Shown here piece by piece: positions 28,154 through 37,652 of a stretch of 64,000 bases of DNA; the first letter of the stretch is position 1, and each line of letters opens with the position of its first letter. Source of the DNA: UBA12077 sp963665525 (GTDB taxonomy: Bacteria > Bacteroidota > Bacteroidia > Bacteroidales > UBA12077). The stretch is from the NCBI GenBank assembly GCA_963665525.1, contig OY762280.1:3472001-3536000 (forward strand), in the 5' to 3' direction. The position numbers and the translations under genes were made by a program. The notes under the pieces are model-generated. The model worked only from the letters and a program-made list of their open reading frames with translations, was not told the DNA's origin and searched no databases.

Positions 28154-28213
28154 ATTCAAATTAATTTGTACTTTTAAAATTATTATCAAAATACATTCTT
28201 TAACCTTTTAATT

Positions 28214-28660
28214 ATGATCATCGATAAAATTGAGAACGCTTATCTTTATAAAACGATTCACAAAAGATTTGGTAAAGCATTTGAATACCTCATAAATTCT
28301 GATTTTAATATCATAGAAAATGGGACATATCCAATTGATGGTGAAGATGTTTTTGCTATTGTACAAGAATATAATACTAAAGATAAATCAATAGCTAAGC
28401 CAGAAGCACATCAAAAATATATCGACATTCAGTACATCCACTCAGGATCAGAACTTATTGGTGTTAATACTCTTAACAACCAAGCTGTTGTAGTTAGTGA
28501 ACCGGACAATGATATTGCTTTTTACAAGGCAGAAACCTCATTTATTAAACTTGAAAAAGAAATGTTTGCCATATTCTTTCCTCACGATCTTCATATGCCG
28601 GGAATCCAAATAAGCAATCCTGAGAAAGTTAAAAAAATCGTGATTAAAATTAAAGCCTGA
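28214..28660 (+). CDS. YhcH/YjgK/YiaL family protein (DUF386)
   Basis: 148 residues, the family length. Hallmarks are KPEAHQKYIDIQYIHSGSE and IFFPHDLHMPGIQ, whose His residues line a cupin-like metal site. Family members include EbgC and the sialic-acid-locus protein NanQ/YhcH, an anomerase. No sugar genes lie nearby, so the substrate cannot be named. It is an independent gene between two terminator/promoter regions. Confidence 0.9.
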   Translation: MIIDKIENAYLYKTIHKRFGKAFEYLINSDFNIIENGTYPIDGEDVFAIVQEYNTKDKSIAKPEAHQKYIDIQYIHSGSELIGVNTLNNQAVVVSEPDNDIAFYKAETSFIKLEKEMFAIFFPHDLHMPGIQISNPEKVKKIVIKIKA

Positions 28661-28792
28661 GTGTTTTTATAATTATTTATAAAACAAGCTATTGACTTTG
28701 CAAATTATCCTTCTTAATTTTACATTCACTTTCCAAGAACGCATTTTATTTGACTTCGAGTTAGGGTAGAATAACTATTTTAACCTCTCTCC

Positions 28793-28800
28793 TATGTTTG
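28793..28800 (+). promoter_or_regulatory. Putative -7 element of the patatin gene
   Basis: TATGTTTG matches TAnnTTTG, 60 bases before the start codon at 28861. No TTG is seen at the usual -33 distance, so the call is tentative. Confidence 0.35.
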
Positions 28801-28860
28801 TAAAACATCATTATTATTGAATAAAGTACTAACTTTTACTATTTAAAAATCACTGATATT

Positions 28861-30261
28861 ATGCCTAATAAAAAATTAAATTTATACTTTGTTCTTGGCG
28901 GAGCAGTATCTGCAGGAGCATATACCGCTGGTGTTATAGACTATTTTATGCAAATTCTTAAGGAATATGATGAACTTCCAGAAAATAAAAAGGAATATGA
29001 TATAGAAATAAAAGCCATTGCTGGTGCATCTGCCGGCGGTATGTGTGGCGCTATATTTACTAATGGTATAGCTAAAGGCTGGCCATATAAACCATATCAT
29101 AGCACCCTATTCAAAACATGGGTTAAAGAAATTGATATTAGTAAGCTTACTACAACTGATGATTTAAAGGATAAAAATGTTGTTTCTTTACTAAATGGTA
29201 AGGAATTATATAATATAGCAGATAAAGCTTTTGTAGATACACCTTATGGAAATAATCTCAAACCCAAGTATATTGCTGATGATTTTAAACTAATTTTAAG
29301 TGTGACAAATACAACAGGATTAAGCTATGCTGTTGAATTTGCAAATAAAGACTTTGAACATCCCTATTTTATCACAAACCATCGTGATTATTTTAATTTT
29401 AGTTTCCACAATACCAATCAGGTTGATAATATTCATCTTAATACAGAAAAGGATTGGGATTGTCTTAAGAAGGCTGCAGTTGCTACTGGTGCATTCCCAA
29501 TAGGCCTACCTCCTGTTATGATGGAACGTCCTGTTAGTATTTATAAAGATAGATCCAAAAACACAGGTATGATTCCGTTCAATTTAGGAGGAGAAACAAT
29601 AGCGTTTTGTGCCATTGATGGTGGAGTAGGCGATAACGAACCCCTGGGAGTAATCCAAAAATTAATTGAAAAAAATAAAAACGAAAAACATGTTGTAGTT
29701 TTCATTGATCCTTTTCCTTCTGAAAGAAAAGAAAATAAGAAAAATAATATCATGTCGCATCTTGGCAGACTTTACTCTGTGTTTAGAAATCAATCGGCAT
29801 ATAAACCCGAAGAAATTAAACCTTTCGTGCTTGATTATCAAAATGCAGATAGTAATGCAACAGCTTTCTTTATAGCACCTAAAAGGAGATTAGCTAATGC
29901 CAAAGGTCTACAAGTGGCAGGTGGATCTTTTGCTGCCTTTGGTGGGTTTTTTCATGAATCATATCGTTATCACGATTATACTTTAGGACTTAGAAACTGC
30001 CAGCGCTTTCTGTCAACAAGGTTTATGTTTCCTGACAGTAATAAGTTGATTATGCCAGGAACATTCAGCCCCGAAATTGCTCCTGTAAGCTGGCCTTCTC
30101 TAAGCAAAAAAGAATTTAAGAAAATTATCAAGCCTCTCAATAAACGAATAGCAAAAGTATTACGTTTATTACTTCCATTGATTTTTGCTCCATTCTCAGG
30201 AATTCTTAAACCTTCCAAATTAATTGAAAAATCATTAACTAAACATCGTTTAATTCAATAG
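28861..30261 (+). CDS. Patatin-like phospholipase
   Basis: 466 residues, no signal peptide. Glycine-rich oxyanion loop GGAVSAGAYTAGV near the N-terminus, nucleophile Ser in GASAGG (G-x-S-x-G) near residue 58, and catalytic Asp in AIDGGVGDNEP. These are the patatin Ser-Asp dyad elements. The C-terminal part (FAAFGGFFHESYRYHDYTLGLRN) contains an HDY/LG motif common in bacterial patatins. It is predicted to hydrolyse acyl esters of membrane lipids from the cytoplasmic side. It is followed after 2 bases by an alpha/beta-hydrolase gene, so the two are almost certainly co-translated. Confidence 0.9.
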   Translation: MPNKKLNLYFVLGGAVSAGAYTAGVIDYFMQILKEYDELPENKKEYDIEIKAIAGASAGGMCGAIFTNGIAKGWPYKPYHSTLFKTWVKEIDISKLTTTDDLKDKNVVSLLNGKELYNIADKAFVDTPYGNNLKPKYIADDFKLILSVTNTTGLSYAVEFANKDFEHPYFITNHRDYFNFSFHNTNQVDNIHLNTEKDWDCLKKAAVATGAFPIGLPPVMMERPVSIYKDRSKNTGMIPFNLGGETIAFCAIDGGVGDNEPLGVIQKLIEKNKNEKHVVVFIDPFPSERKENKKNNIMSHLGRLYSVFRNQSAYKPEEIKPFVLDYQNADSNATAFFIAPKRRLANAKGLQVAGGSFAAFGGFFHESYRYHDYTLGLRNCQRFLSTRFMFPDSNKLIMPGTFSPEIAPVSWPSLSKKEFKKIIKPLNKRIAKVLRLLLPLIFAPFSGILKPSKLIEKSLTKHRLIQ

Positions 30262-30263
30262 AT

Positions 30264-31271
30264 ATGACAGCATTAAAGATATTTTTAAGTATACGCCCTG
30301 CCAAATCTATGGGAGATAATCAATTTAAGATTAAATCGAAAAAAAGAAATATTGATGAGCACGCCTTGTATTATAAGTACATTCAAAATGAATCTGGCAA
30401 GAAGGAAATTGTTGGTCTGAGAAGAATGTTACCATCTGATGCTAATGTGTTTCTGTACCACCTTAAGCAACATCTAAAGAATTTAGATAATAAGAAAATT
30501 CTATTTTTTATACATGGATATCATCCATTTCAAAAGAAACTGCACTTAAAATTACTTCATAAACTTTATGAGAATTATGCCAGCAACGCTAATCTGCAAT
30601 TAGGAGCTATCATCTTTTTTAGCTGGCCGAATAGGGGCGCAATGTGGAAAGAAGATGACGAAGCTGCTGAAATTGGTAAAATATTAGCTACAGAATACCA
30701 CAGTTTCTTTAGCGAACTACGCAAGCTAAGTGATGAATTGGATACAAATTTAAATCTCATGTGTCAGTCGTTTGGACATCATGTTTTGAATTCCTTTTTA
30801 CATCATTATTGCGGGGATAAAACAATATTTGACAAAGCATTCCTAATGGCTGCTGATATTCCAAATCAAAGTTTACGAGAACAACCTCCGGGAATATCAA
30901 TAAAAAACAAGTATGGAAACGGACCTACGTATACGAATTATAATTTAACTAACATGCGGTCGATTAGTAAAATAACACATATTTTCAACGATCCTTATGA
31001 TGTAATTCTAACAGCATCAAAAAAAAGTTTTCTTAAAGATTACGAACGACTTGGAAAAACAGGTCCAGTGAATAATTTAAATAACAATTTTATAATTAAC
31101 AATTATAAAGGATATGAAAATAATATGGTATTAGGAAAAAAAATATCGGTTAAAATTCCAAGAGTAAAGATCTTCTTTGCAAGCCTCAAAACGAATAATA
31201 AATATAATTTAAGACATCAGTATTTTTATTCAAATCCAACTGTTGTTAAGATGGTTAGCAAAGAACTATAA
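30264..31271 (+). CDS. DUF900-like alpha/beta hydrolase
   Basis: 335 residues without a signal peptide. The order matches DUF900-type hydrolases: ILFFIHGYHPF (oxyanion strand-turn), GAIIFFSWPNRGAMW, nucleophile elbow LMCQSFGHHVLNSF, HIFNDPYDVIL with the acidic residue, and a late LRHQYFYSNPTVV with the likely catalytic His. The elbow is C-Q-S-F-G rather than G-H-S-M-G, a departure at the first Gly. The start lies 2 bases after the patatin stop. It probably acts on a lipid or acyl product together with the patatin; the substrate is unknown. Confidence 0.72.
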   Translation: MTALKIFLSIRPAKSMGDNQFKIKSKKRNIDEHALYYKYIQNESGKKEIVGLRRMLPSDANVFLYHLKQHLKNLDNKKILFFIHGYHPFQKKLHLKLLHKLYENYASNANLQLGAIIFFSWPNRGAMWKEDDEAAEIGKILATEYHSFFSELRKLSDELDTNLNLMCQSFGHHVLNSFLHHYCGDKTIFDKAFLMAADIPNQSLREQPPGISIKNKYGNGPTYTNYNLTNMRSISKITHIFNDPYDVILTASKKSFLKDYERLGKTGPVNNLNNNFIINNYKGYENNMVLGKKISVKIPRVKIFFASLKTNNKYNLRHQYFYSNPTVVKMVSKEL

Positions 31272-31278
31272 TTCAAGA

Positions 31279-31310
31279 TTGAATAATTATTTAAATAGGG
31301 TATACCTTTG
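31279..31310 (+). promoter_or_regulatory. Promoter of the esterase gene
   Basis: TTG (31279-31281), 21 bases, then TACCTTTG (31303-31310), a good match to the Bacteroidota promoter consensus. It lies 35 bases before the start codon. Confidence 0.6.
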
Positions 31311-31345
31311 ATTTATTATCTTTATGTAAACTTAACCTAACTAGC

Positions 31346-32131
31346 ATGAAGAAAATAAAAAGATTTATTGTTTTTTTATTATTATATTTATTTGTCCCAC
31401 ACTATTGTTTTTCACAGGTCTCTACTCCAAATAAACAATTTGAAAATGTTCACGAAGTTAAAATTCGTTCAGAAGTATTGAATGAGGACAGGACTCTTTA
31501 CATCTTTGAACCTAAAGGAATCAAAGAAAAACTTCCTGTATTATATATTCTGGATGGAGAAATGATCCCATTATTTCAAGAAGCTCTAATCGCAACTAAC
31601 ACAAATCCTCATATTATTGTTGGCATAAGAACTGTTGAGAATCGTAATCGAGATATGATTCCAGTAAAAACAAACTCACGAAGAGGATCCGGTGGAGGCC
31701 CACTATTTTTACAATTTATTATCAATGAACTACAACCATATATCGACAACAATTACTCAACCAACAAACAGAATGTTTTATATGGAGGCTCAAATGCCGG
31801 TTTATTTGTAATATATGCCTTACTTACCAGTCCTCAAAACTTTAAAGGATTTATTTCAAACAGCACAACCATTGGTCATTGTCAGGACTATATGATTCAA
31901 CTATTAAACGAATTCAATTCAAAAGAGCAACTTAGGGGAAAATATTTATATGTTTATTACGGAACACTAGATCCTTCTACAAGAGTGCTTGGATTTATTG
32001 AAAATTACAATAATATGTTAATTGATCAGCTAGGAGAATATTTAAATATTGAAATTAAAGCATTAAAAGATCAAAGTCATGTGCCTCCTGGAGGAATTAT
32101 TGAAGGTTTAAAGTTTGTTTATAATTTATAA
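31346..32131 (+). CDS. Secreted alpha/beta-hydrolase esterase (Fes/IroE-like fold)
   Basis: 261 residues. Signal peptide with predicted cleavage after HYCFSQ. PVLYILDGEMIPL is the start of the putative-esterase (esterase D/Fes-like) fold. The nucleophile elbow is YGGSNAGLFVIYALL (G-x-S-x-G), and a late DQSHVPPGG supplies the His. These enzymes hydrolyse esters, for example siderophore or acyl esters, in the periplasm. No siderophore genes are nearby, so the substrate stays open. It has its own promoter. Confidence 0.82.
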   Translation: MKKIKRFIVFLLLYLFVPHYCFSQVSTPNKQFENVHEVKIRSEVLNEDRTLYIFEPKGIKEKLPVLYILDGEMIPLFQEALIATNTNPHIIVGIRTVENRNRDMIPVKTNSRRGSGGGPLFLQFIINELQPYIDNNYSTNKQNVLYGGSNAGLFVIYALLTSPQNFKGFISNSTTIGHCQDYMIQLLNEFNSKEQLRGKYLYVYYGTLDPSTRVLGFIENYNNMLIDQLGEYLNIEIKALKDQSHVPPGGIIEGLKFVYNL

Positions 32132-32269
32132 AACAAAGTAGAGTGCAGATAATATTTAAATCCTAACCTTTTGTTTATTAAAAGAAGCTATTGGTATATA
32201 GATCATAAAAATATGCAACCATCCTAAACTAACTTTCATCTTATCTATATTAACCTTAATTATTAAATC

Positions 32270-32797
32270 ATGAAAAAATTATTCTTTCTCATTGCCGTTG
32301 CTTTTTTTACAATGAACGCCTGCGAAGAAGATAAAAGTGCTGATCCTAATAAAAACATTACAGGTAGCATAGAAATATATCTTCTTGATGATTACACCAA
32401 AGGATTTTATGGTGAAATTAATGAAGGATCTGTTGTTACTAAAAAAACTCCTCTTATTGAATACTCTGATATCATTTCTTATGATAAAAGCACTTATACT
32501 TTCAAGCTATCAGACGATGCACAACAGGTTGTTCAAGACTTAGAAGTTCCTTTGGATGGATTAGCATTTGCTGTTATGGCAAATGATGAACTAATCTATA
32601 CTGCTTATTTTTGGACTCCTCTATCATCCATGATTTGTTATTGGACGGTATCCTATTCCATAAGCTATTCTTTAAATGAAAATTTAGAATTACCAATAAA
32701 ACTAGGTTACCCTGCAGATAATGGTTCAATCCCTGATAAAAGAAATGATAGTAGATTATTAAGTATTTTAAGGAATGATGGTAAATTAATAGAATAA
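32270..32797 (+). CDS. Small lipoprotein of unknown function
   Basis: 175 residues. Lipoprotein signal MKKLFFLIAVAFFTMNAC, with CEED after the lipidated Cys resembling a surface-export signal. The rest is beta-rich with ITGSIEIYLLDDYTKGFYGE and a carboxypeptidase-regulatory-like flavour, but no family was recognised. It is separated from the esterase by 138 bases and probably independent. Confidence 0.7.
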   Translation: MKKLFFLIAVAFFTMNACEEDKSADPNKNITGSIEIYLLDDYTKGFYGEINEGSVVTKKTPLIEYSDIISYDKSTYTFKLSDDAQQVVQDLEVPLDGLAFAVMANDELIYTAYFWTPLSSMICYWTVSYSISYSLNENLELPIKLGYPADNGSIPDKRNDSRLLSILRNDGKLIE

Positions 32798-32817
32798 TAA
32801 CCCTCTTTTAAATCCAT

Positions 32818-32843
32818 AAAGCCCTTCTTAACAGTTGGGCTTT
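32818..32843. terminator. Possible terminator between convergent genes
   Basis: A 7-bp stem AAAGCCC / GGGCTTT with a 12-base loop lies between the lipoprotein and CPBP gene stops. There is no strong T tract on either side. Confidence 0.4.
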
Positions 32844-32853
32844 AATCATAATA

Positions 32854-33699
32854 TCAATAATATACTTGTTTGGTTTTAAATGTTTTCTCTACAAATAAGA
32901 TTGCCAACAATACCAATACTGTTAATACAATGGAACCTTCAAAACCAAACGGTCCTCCGGTCAATAATTTGCTATGTCCAAGCTTTATACTAAATAACGA
33001 ACCAAAATCAAATCCACTCACACGGAATCCAAATATTGGATTTTGAAAAAAATTCCAGCTTAAATGAAGCACAACGGGGAACCATAAATTTCGTTTATGA
33101 ATATAATAAAGGCCTAATAAAACTCCCATTAAGATAAGATTTACTATTCCTAGTATTGTTGCATCAGGATTTGTTATATGAACTAATCCAAATACTACTG
33201 AAGAAACAAATAGTGCAATATATTTATTTACAGAATCCATTAAATTAGTGAGTATATATCCTCTTAAAGCAATTTCTTCAATAATCGAAGCAAAAAATAA
33301 AAACACAAAAGTTAATATCAAAGAGCTGCTATTTAGATTCATACTATCCACATTTAACTGATTAAATATGAACAAAACAACAAAACCTAATCCCATAATA
33401 ACAGCTCCAATTAAAAAGGACAGTCCTATATCTTTCCATTTATTTTTTATAGATATTCCTATTGAACTAAACTTGCGTCTATCAATTATATTAGTAAATA
33501 AATAGACAAGAATTACAATAAGTATAACTCGAACAAATGAATTAAAAAGGCTAAAATTAATACCTTGCAGACGAAGTCCTAATGTTCTAATTAAAAGTTC
33601 TCTTAATTTAGAAGATAAATCATAAGTCATTGCAAAAGCAAAGAAAAAGATAAAAGCTCTTAGCCATCCATATTTAATAAGTGGTTTCTTTTTACTCAT
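32854..33699 (-). CDS. CPBP-family intramembrane metalloprotease (CAAX/Abi)
   Basis: 281 residues with about eight hydrophobic segments. Active-site motifs in order: IIEEIALRGYI (EExxxR), FGLVHITNP (FxxxH) and VVLHLSWNFF (HxxxN/B). This is the complete glutamate-metal set of the Rce1/CPBP family. It cleaves an unknown membrane substrate in the inner membrane. Alone, convergent with the lipoprotein gene. Confidence 0.9.
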   Translation of the reverse strand: MSKKKPLIKYGWLRAFIFFFAFAMTYDLSSKLRELLIRTLGLRLQGINFSLFNSFVRVILIVILVYLFTNIIDRRKFSSIGISIKNKWKDIGLSFLIGAVIMGLGFVVLFIFNQLNVDSMNLNSSSLILTFVFLFFASIIEEIALRGYILTNLMDSVNKYIALFVSSVVFGLVHITNPDATILGIVNLILMGVLLGLYYIHKRNLWFPVVLHLSWNFFQNPIFGFRVSGFDFGSLFSIKLGHSKLLTGGPFGFEGSIVLTVLVLLAILFVEKTFKTKQVYY

Positions 33700-33835
33700 A
33701 TAATTTAAGATTAATAAATATTATAGTGTTTTTTTAGCTTATCTCATAGACGTTGAAAGAAATATTAAGCTGCATTTTTCTCAAATTAAACTTAACTCCC
33801 GAATGAATATTAGCTGTAAAGTATTTACTCCATAT

Positions 33836-33869
33836 AAAGAAAGCATAGCTGATTAGCTATGCTTTCTTT
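33836..33869 (-). terminator. Terminator of mqo
   Basis: A perfect 15-bp stem (33836-33850 with 33855-33869) has a GATT loop, immediately downstream of the mqo stop on the minus strand. The T tract is short. Confidence 0.8.
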
Positions 33870-33885
33870 TCAAATTTAATATTTA

Positions 33886-35361
33886 CTATTCTTTCAAATC
33901 CAAAACTTTAGCAGTTTCTCTTCTTGTTTTACGACATAAGTCAGCATCATCAATCAGTGATTTTCCATAAGTAGGAATCATTTTTGCAAGTTTTGTTTTC
34001 CAATCCTCAGACTTCATTTTATCAGCAAAACATTTATTTAAAACATCCAACATGATGGAAACTGAAGTAGATGCTCCCGGTGATGCTCCTAATAAAGCTG
34101 CTAGACTTCCATCTTCACTATGTATAATTTCAGTTCCCAGCTTCAGAATACCTCCTTTTTCTTTATCTTTCTTCATAATCTGCACTCGCTGACCTGCAGT
34201 ATATAATTCCCAATTTTTCATTTGTGCTCCCGGGAAATATATTTTTAAGAGCTTAAAACGATCTTTCCTAGACTGCATCACTTGCCCAACAAGGTACTTA
34301 ATCAATCCAAACTCGTTTTTTGCAACAGCTAACATCGGACGAATATTATTAAATCTTAACGACCGTGTTAAATCACAAATCGAACCCGACTTTAAAAATT
34401 TCATCGACATTCCAGCATAAGGACCAAATAATAATGAATCTTCTCCATCAATTCTTCTTTCATCTAAGTGCGGCATCGACATTGGAGGTGAACCCTCTGC
34501 CGCTTTACCATATACTTTTGATCGATGTTGCTCAATTATTTCTGAATCTTTACATCGCATAAATTTCCCGCTTACTGGAAACCCTCCATACCCTTTACCT
34601 TCTTTAATTCCTGATTTTTGTAATAATGGTAATGATCCTCCTCCACTTCCAATAAATACAAATTTGCTATTTGTTATTTTAGTTTTACCTGTATTCAAAT
34701 CCTTCACTTTAATATTCCAGGTACCATCCGATTGCTTCCTTAGGCTCTTAACTTTATGATTTACTAAAACATCCGTTCCGTCCGAATTCTTAAGGTAATT
34801 AATGATTCCTTTTGTTATTTTATCAAAATTAACATCGGTTCCTGCTTGCATTCTGGTCACTCCCATACGTTCATTCCTGTCACGATTTTTCATCATCATT
34901 GGAACCCACTCTGCTATCTCATCAAAATTTTCGGAGTATTTCATATCCTCGAACAAAGCATAAGGAGTTAATGCCTGATGTCTTTTTCTAAGGAAATTAA
35001 TATTATCCTCTCCCCACACAAAACTCATATGTGGAACTGTTTTAATAAATGGCTCATTCAGAATGTTTTGCTCTTTTAAATATGCCCAAAACTGGCGAGA
35101 AATCTCAAAAGACGAAGCAATGGAGAGAGCTTTGTCAATATTGACTGATCCATCAACTTGTTCAGGAGTATAATTTAACTCACAAAATGCTGAATGACCT
35201 GTTCCTGCATTATTCCAAGAATTTGAGCTTTCTGAAGCTACAGCATCTAACTTTTCATAAATTGTGATTCTTGCTTCTGGCATTAACTTTTTTAAAATAA
35301 TAGCAAGAGTTGTGCTCATAATGCCAGCCCCAATCAATGTAAAATCGCTCTTTGTTTGCAT
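33886..35361 (-). CDS. mqo: Malate:quinone oxidoreductase
   Basis: 491 residues from the ATG at 35361. The frame extends 25 codons upstream, but that part is an unlikely hydrophobic leader, and MQTKSDFTLIGAGIMS places the FAD-binding GxGxxS at the usual position. Family motifs: SSNSWNNAGTGHSAFCELNYTP, SFVWGEDN, RMQAGTDVNFDKIT, GGFPVSGKFMRC, LLFGPYAGMS and LLGASPGASTSVSIML. It is a membrane-peripheral flavoprotein that oxidises malate to oxaloacetate and reduces quinone, part of the TCA cycle. Monocistronic. Confidence 0.96.
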   Translation of the reverse strand: MQTKSDFTLIGAGIMSTTLAIILKKLMPEARITIYEKLDAVASESSNSWNNAGTGHSAFCELNYTPEQVDGSVNIDKALSIASSFEISRQFWAYLKEQNILNEPFIKTVPHMSFVWGEDNINFLRKRHQALTPYALFEDMKYSENFDEIAEWVPMMMKNRDRNERMGVTRMQAGTDVNFDKITKGIINYLKNSDGTDVLVNHKVKSLRKQSDGTWNIKVKDLNTGKTKITNSKFVFIGSGGGSLPLLQKSGIKEGKGYGGFPVSGKFMRCKDSEIIEQHRSKVYGKAAEGSPPMSMPHLDERRIDGEDSLLFGPYAGMSMKFLKSGSICDLTRSLRFNNIRPMLAVAKNEFGLIKYLVGQVMQSRKDRFKLLKIYFPGAQMKNWELYTAGQRVQIMKKDKEKGGILKLGTEIIHSEDGSLAALLGASPGASTSVSIMLDVLNKCFADKMKSEDWKTKLAKMIPTYGKSLIDDADLCRKTRRETAKVLDLKE

Positions 35362-35671
35362 AAGCTTATTTTTAGATCGCACTAATATAATAAAAATATA
35401 AACATGTATATATTTATATTTTTCCACAATTAACAAATTGCTGATGTAAAATAGTGATCAAAATCACCTTAAAATAATTCAAAAACAATCTTTGTAAATA
35501 ATTGTTTTATAGTTTATAACAAACTGTAAGATGGATTGGTTTGATTCATGATCTAAAACATGAAAAATATCGTCTTTTATTGGTGATTTTTACATTACAT
35601 TTGCAGCCGTATTGATCATACAGACCAATCGATATAATATCTCTGTTAAGAAATAAAAAATATAATTTATT
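35362..35671 (+). promoter_or_regulatory. Divergent intergenic region with a kbl -7 element
   Basis: 310 bases between divergent mqo and kbl. On the plus strand TACATTTG (35596-35603) matches TAnnTTTG, 69 bases before the kbl start. No properly spaced TTG is present. The rest is AT-rich without repeats or RNA structure that I can support. Confidence 0.5.
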
Positions 35672-36862
35672 ATGTACGGAAAAATTAAGGAACATTTAAG
35701 AACTGAGCTGGATGCTATTGAAAATGCAGGCTTATACAAAAAAGAACGTATTATTACAAGTCCTCAAAAAGCCGACATTCAAGTTAGCACAGGACAAGAG
35801 GTACTTAACTTTTGTGCAAATAATTACTTAGGATTATCAAATCATCCTCGTTTAATTCAAGCTGCTAAAGATGCTCTTGATTCTCATGGATACGGAATGT
35901 CATCAGTTCGTTTTATTTGTGGAACACAAGACTTACATAAAGAACTTGAAAAGAGAATTGCAGATTATTTTGGAACAGAAGATACCATTCTTTATGCTGC
36001 TGCTTTCGATGCGAATGGTGGTGTTTTTGAACCTATCCTTACCAGCGAAGATGCAATTATTTCTGATACTTTAAACCATGCTTCAATTATTGATGGTGTT
36101 AGATTATGTAAAGCAAATCGTTATCGTTACGAATCTGCCGATATGGAAGATCTAGAAGATCAATTAAAAGTAGCTCAAAAACACAGATTTAGATTAATTG
36201 TTACCGATGGTGTTTTCTCTATGGACGGTCATGTAGCGCCAATGGATAAAATATGTGTATTAGCAGAAAAATACGATGCTATGGTTATGGTTGACGAATG
36301 TCACTCTGCAGGTGTTGTAGGAGAAACAGGTCGTGGTGTTTCTGAATTATATAACTTAAGAGGTAAAATTGATATTATTACTGGTACTTTAGGAAAAGCT
36401 TTTGGTGGAGCCATTGGAGGTTTTACAACTGGTCGTAAAGAAATCATTGATATGTTACGTCAACGATCTCGCCCTTATTTATTCTCAAACTCCTTACCAC
36501 CATCAGTAGTAAATTCAGGAATCGAAGTATTCAAAATGTTTGAAGAATCGAATGAATTACATGATAAATTAGTTGAGAATACGAAATACTTTAAACAAAA
36601 GATGCAAGATGCCGGATTTGATCTTAAACCTAGTAATTCTGCTATTCTTGCTGTTATGCTATACGATGCTAAATTATCGCAAGAGTTTGCAGCAAAATTA
36701 TTAGATGAAGGTATTTATGTGATCGGATTCTACTATCCTGTAGTTCCAAAAGAACAAGCACGTATTAGAGTTCAGATCTCGGCTGGTCACGAAAGAGAAC
36801 ATCTTGACAAAGCTGTTGAAGCATTTACAAAAGTGGGAAAAGAACTTGGAGTATTGAAGTAA
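35672..36862 (+). CDS. kbl: Glycine C-acetyltransferase (2-amino-3-ketobutyrate CoA ligase)
   Basis: 396 residues, the canonical Kbl length. PLP-Lys lies in GTLGKAFGGAIGG; other family segments are NFCANNYLGLSNHP, YGMSSVRFICGTQD, AFDANGGVFEPIL, SLNHASIIDG-like TLNHASIIDG and VDECHSAGVVG. It catalyses glycine + acetyl-CoA to 2-amino-3-oxobutyrate, normally run in reverse in threonine degradation. No tdh gene is adjacent. It is about half identical by eye to the ACP-linked paralogue at 26860, which makes this the housekeeping copy. Confidence 0.92.
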   Translation: MYGKIKEHLRTELDAIENAGLYKKERIITSPQKADIQVSTGQEVLNFCANNYLGLSNHPRLIQAAKDALDSHGYGMSSVRFICGTQDLHKELEKRIADYFGTEDTILYAAAFDANGGVFEPILTSEDAIISDTLNHASIIDGVRLCKANRYRYESADMEDLEDQLKVAQKHRFRLIVTDGVFSMDGHVAPMDKICVLAEKYDAMVMVDECHSAGVVGETGRGVSELYNLRGKIDIITGTLGKAFGGAIGGFTTGRKEIIDMLRQRSRPYLFSNSLPPSVVNSGIEVFKMFEESNELHDKLVENTKYFKQKMQDAGFDLKPSNSAILAVMLYDAKLSQEFAAKLLDEGIYVIGFYYPVVPKEQARIRVQISAGHEREHLDKAVEAFTKVGKELGVLK

Positions 36863-36873
36863 AATAATATTTT

Positions 36874-36944
36874 GTCATTCCTGACGAAACGGAGTGAAGA
36901 TCAGGAATCTATTAGAAACAGATTCCTGCTTACACAGGAATGAC
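36874..36944. repeat. REP-like nested inverted repeat
   Basis: The outer arms GTCATTCCTG (36874-36883) and CAGGAATGAC (36935-36944) are perfect complements. Nested arms CAGGAATCT / AGATTCCTG (36902-36910 and 36920-36928) form a second hairpin. The layout is that of dispersed palindromic repeats found between genes. Only this copy was noticed in the window. Confidence 0.65.
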
Positions 36945-36954
36945 CCAAAGATAA

Positions 36955-36983
36955 AAAAGGATCGGCTAATAACCGATCCTTTT
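36955..36983. terminator. Bidirectional terminator between kbl and the dNK operon
   Basis: A perfect 11-bp stem AAAAGGATCGG / CCGATCCTTTT with a 7-base loop has A-rich and T-rich flanks, so it works in both directions between convergent genes. Confidence 0.88.
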
Positions 36984-37007
36984 GTATTTATATAAAGTAA
37001 CTTTCTG

Positions 37008-37649
37008 TTAAAATAAACCGTGTATCTCGGCATCAATTTTATTAATAATACTACTTAAATCTTCTTTTACTTCAGTAAAATTTAAGTTATCTACATCAAT
37101 AATTAATAATTTACCCAAGTTATATGTTCCAATCCATGCTTCGTAACGTTCATTTAATCGTTTTAAATAATCTAAACGAATAGAGTTTTCATAATCCCGT
37201 CCTCGTTTTTGAATTTGATTTACCAATGTAGGAACAGTTGCTCTTAAATAAATTAATAAATCGGGTGGTTGAATGAGTGAGGTCATCAGATTGAAAAGCG
37301 TGAAATAATTCTCAAAATCGCGAGTTGACATTAACCCCATGGAATGTAAGTTAGGAGCAAAAATATAAGCATCTTCATAAATCGTACGATCCTGAATAAC
37401 GGTTTTACCCGATTTACGAATATTTAAAATTTGGTTTAAACGACTATTTAAAAAATAAACCTGCAAGTTGAACGACCAGCGTTGCATTTCTTCATAAAAA
37501 TCATTTAAATAGGGATTATCGTCAACATCTTCGTAATGGGCATCCCAGTTATAATGCTTCGATAATAAACCTGCTAATGTTGTTTTCCCTGATCCTATAT
37601 TACCTGCAATAGCGATATGCATTGCTTCATTTGAATTATTCTTTGTCAT
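37008..37649 (-). CDS. Deoxynucleoside kinase
   Basis: 213 residues. P-loop GNIGSGKTTLAG near the N-terminus, then EDVDDNPYLNDFYEEMQRWSF, QDRTIYEDAYIFA (DRS-like active site) and the lid RGRDYENSIRLDYLKRLNERY. These are the hallmarks of bacterial deoxyadenosine/deoxyguanosine-type kinases. It phosphorylates deoxynucleosides in salvage. It is the last gene of a four-gene operon with GH3, a beta-propeller-like protein and a small RHH-like protein (gap 3). Confidence 0.92.
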   Translation of the reverse strand: MTKNNSNEAMHIAIAGNIGSGKTTLAGLLSKHYNWDAHYEDVDDNPYLNDFYEEMQRWSFNLQVYFLNSRLNQILNIRKSGKTVIQDRTIYEDAYIFAPNLHSMGLMSTRDFENYFTLFNLMTSLIQPPDLLIYLRATVPTLVNQIQKRGRDYENSIRLDYLKRLNERYEAWIGTYNLGKLLIIDVDNLNFTEVKEDLSSIINKIDAEIHGLF

Positions 37650-37652
37650 ATC

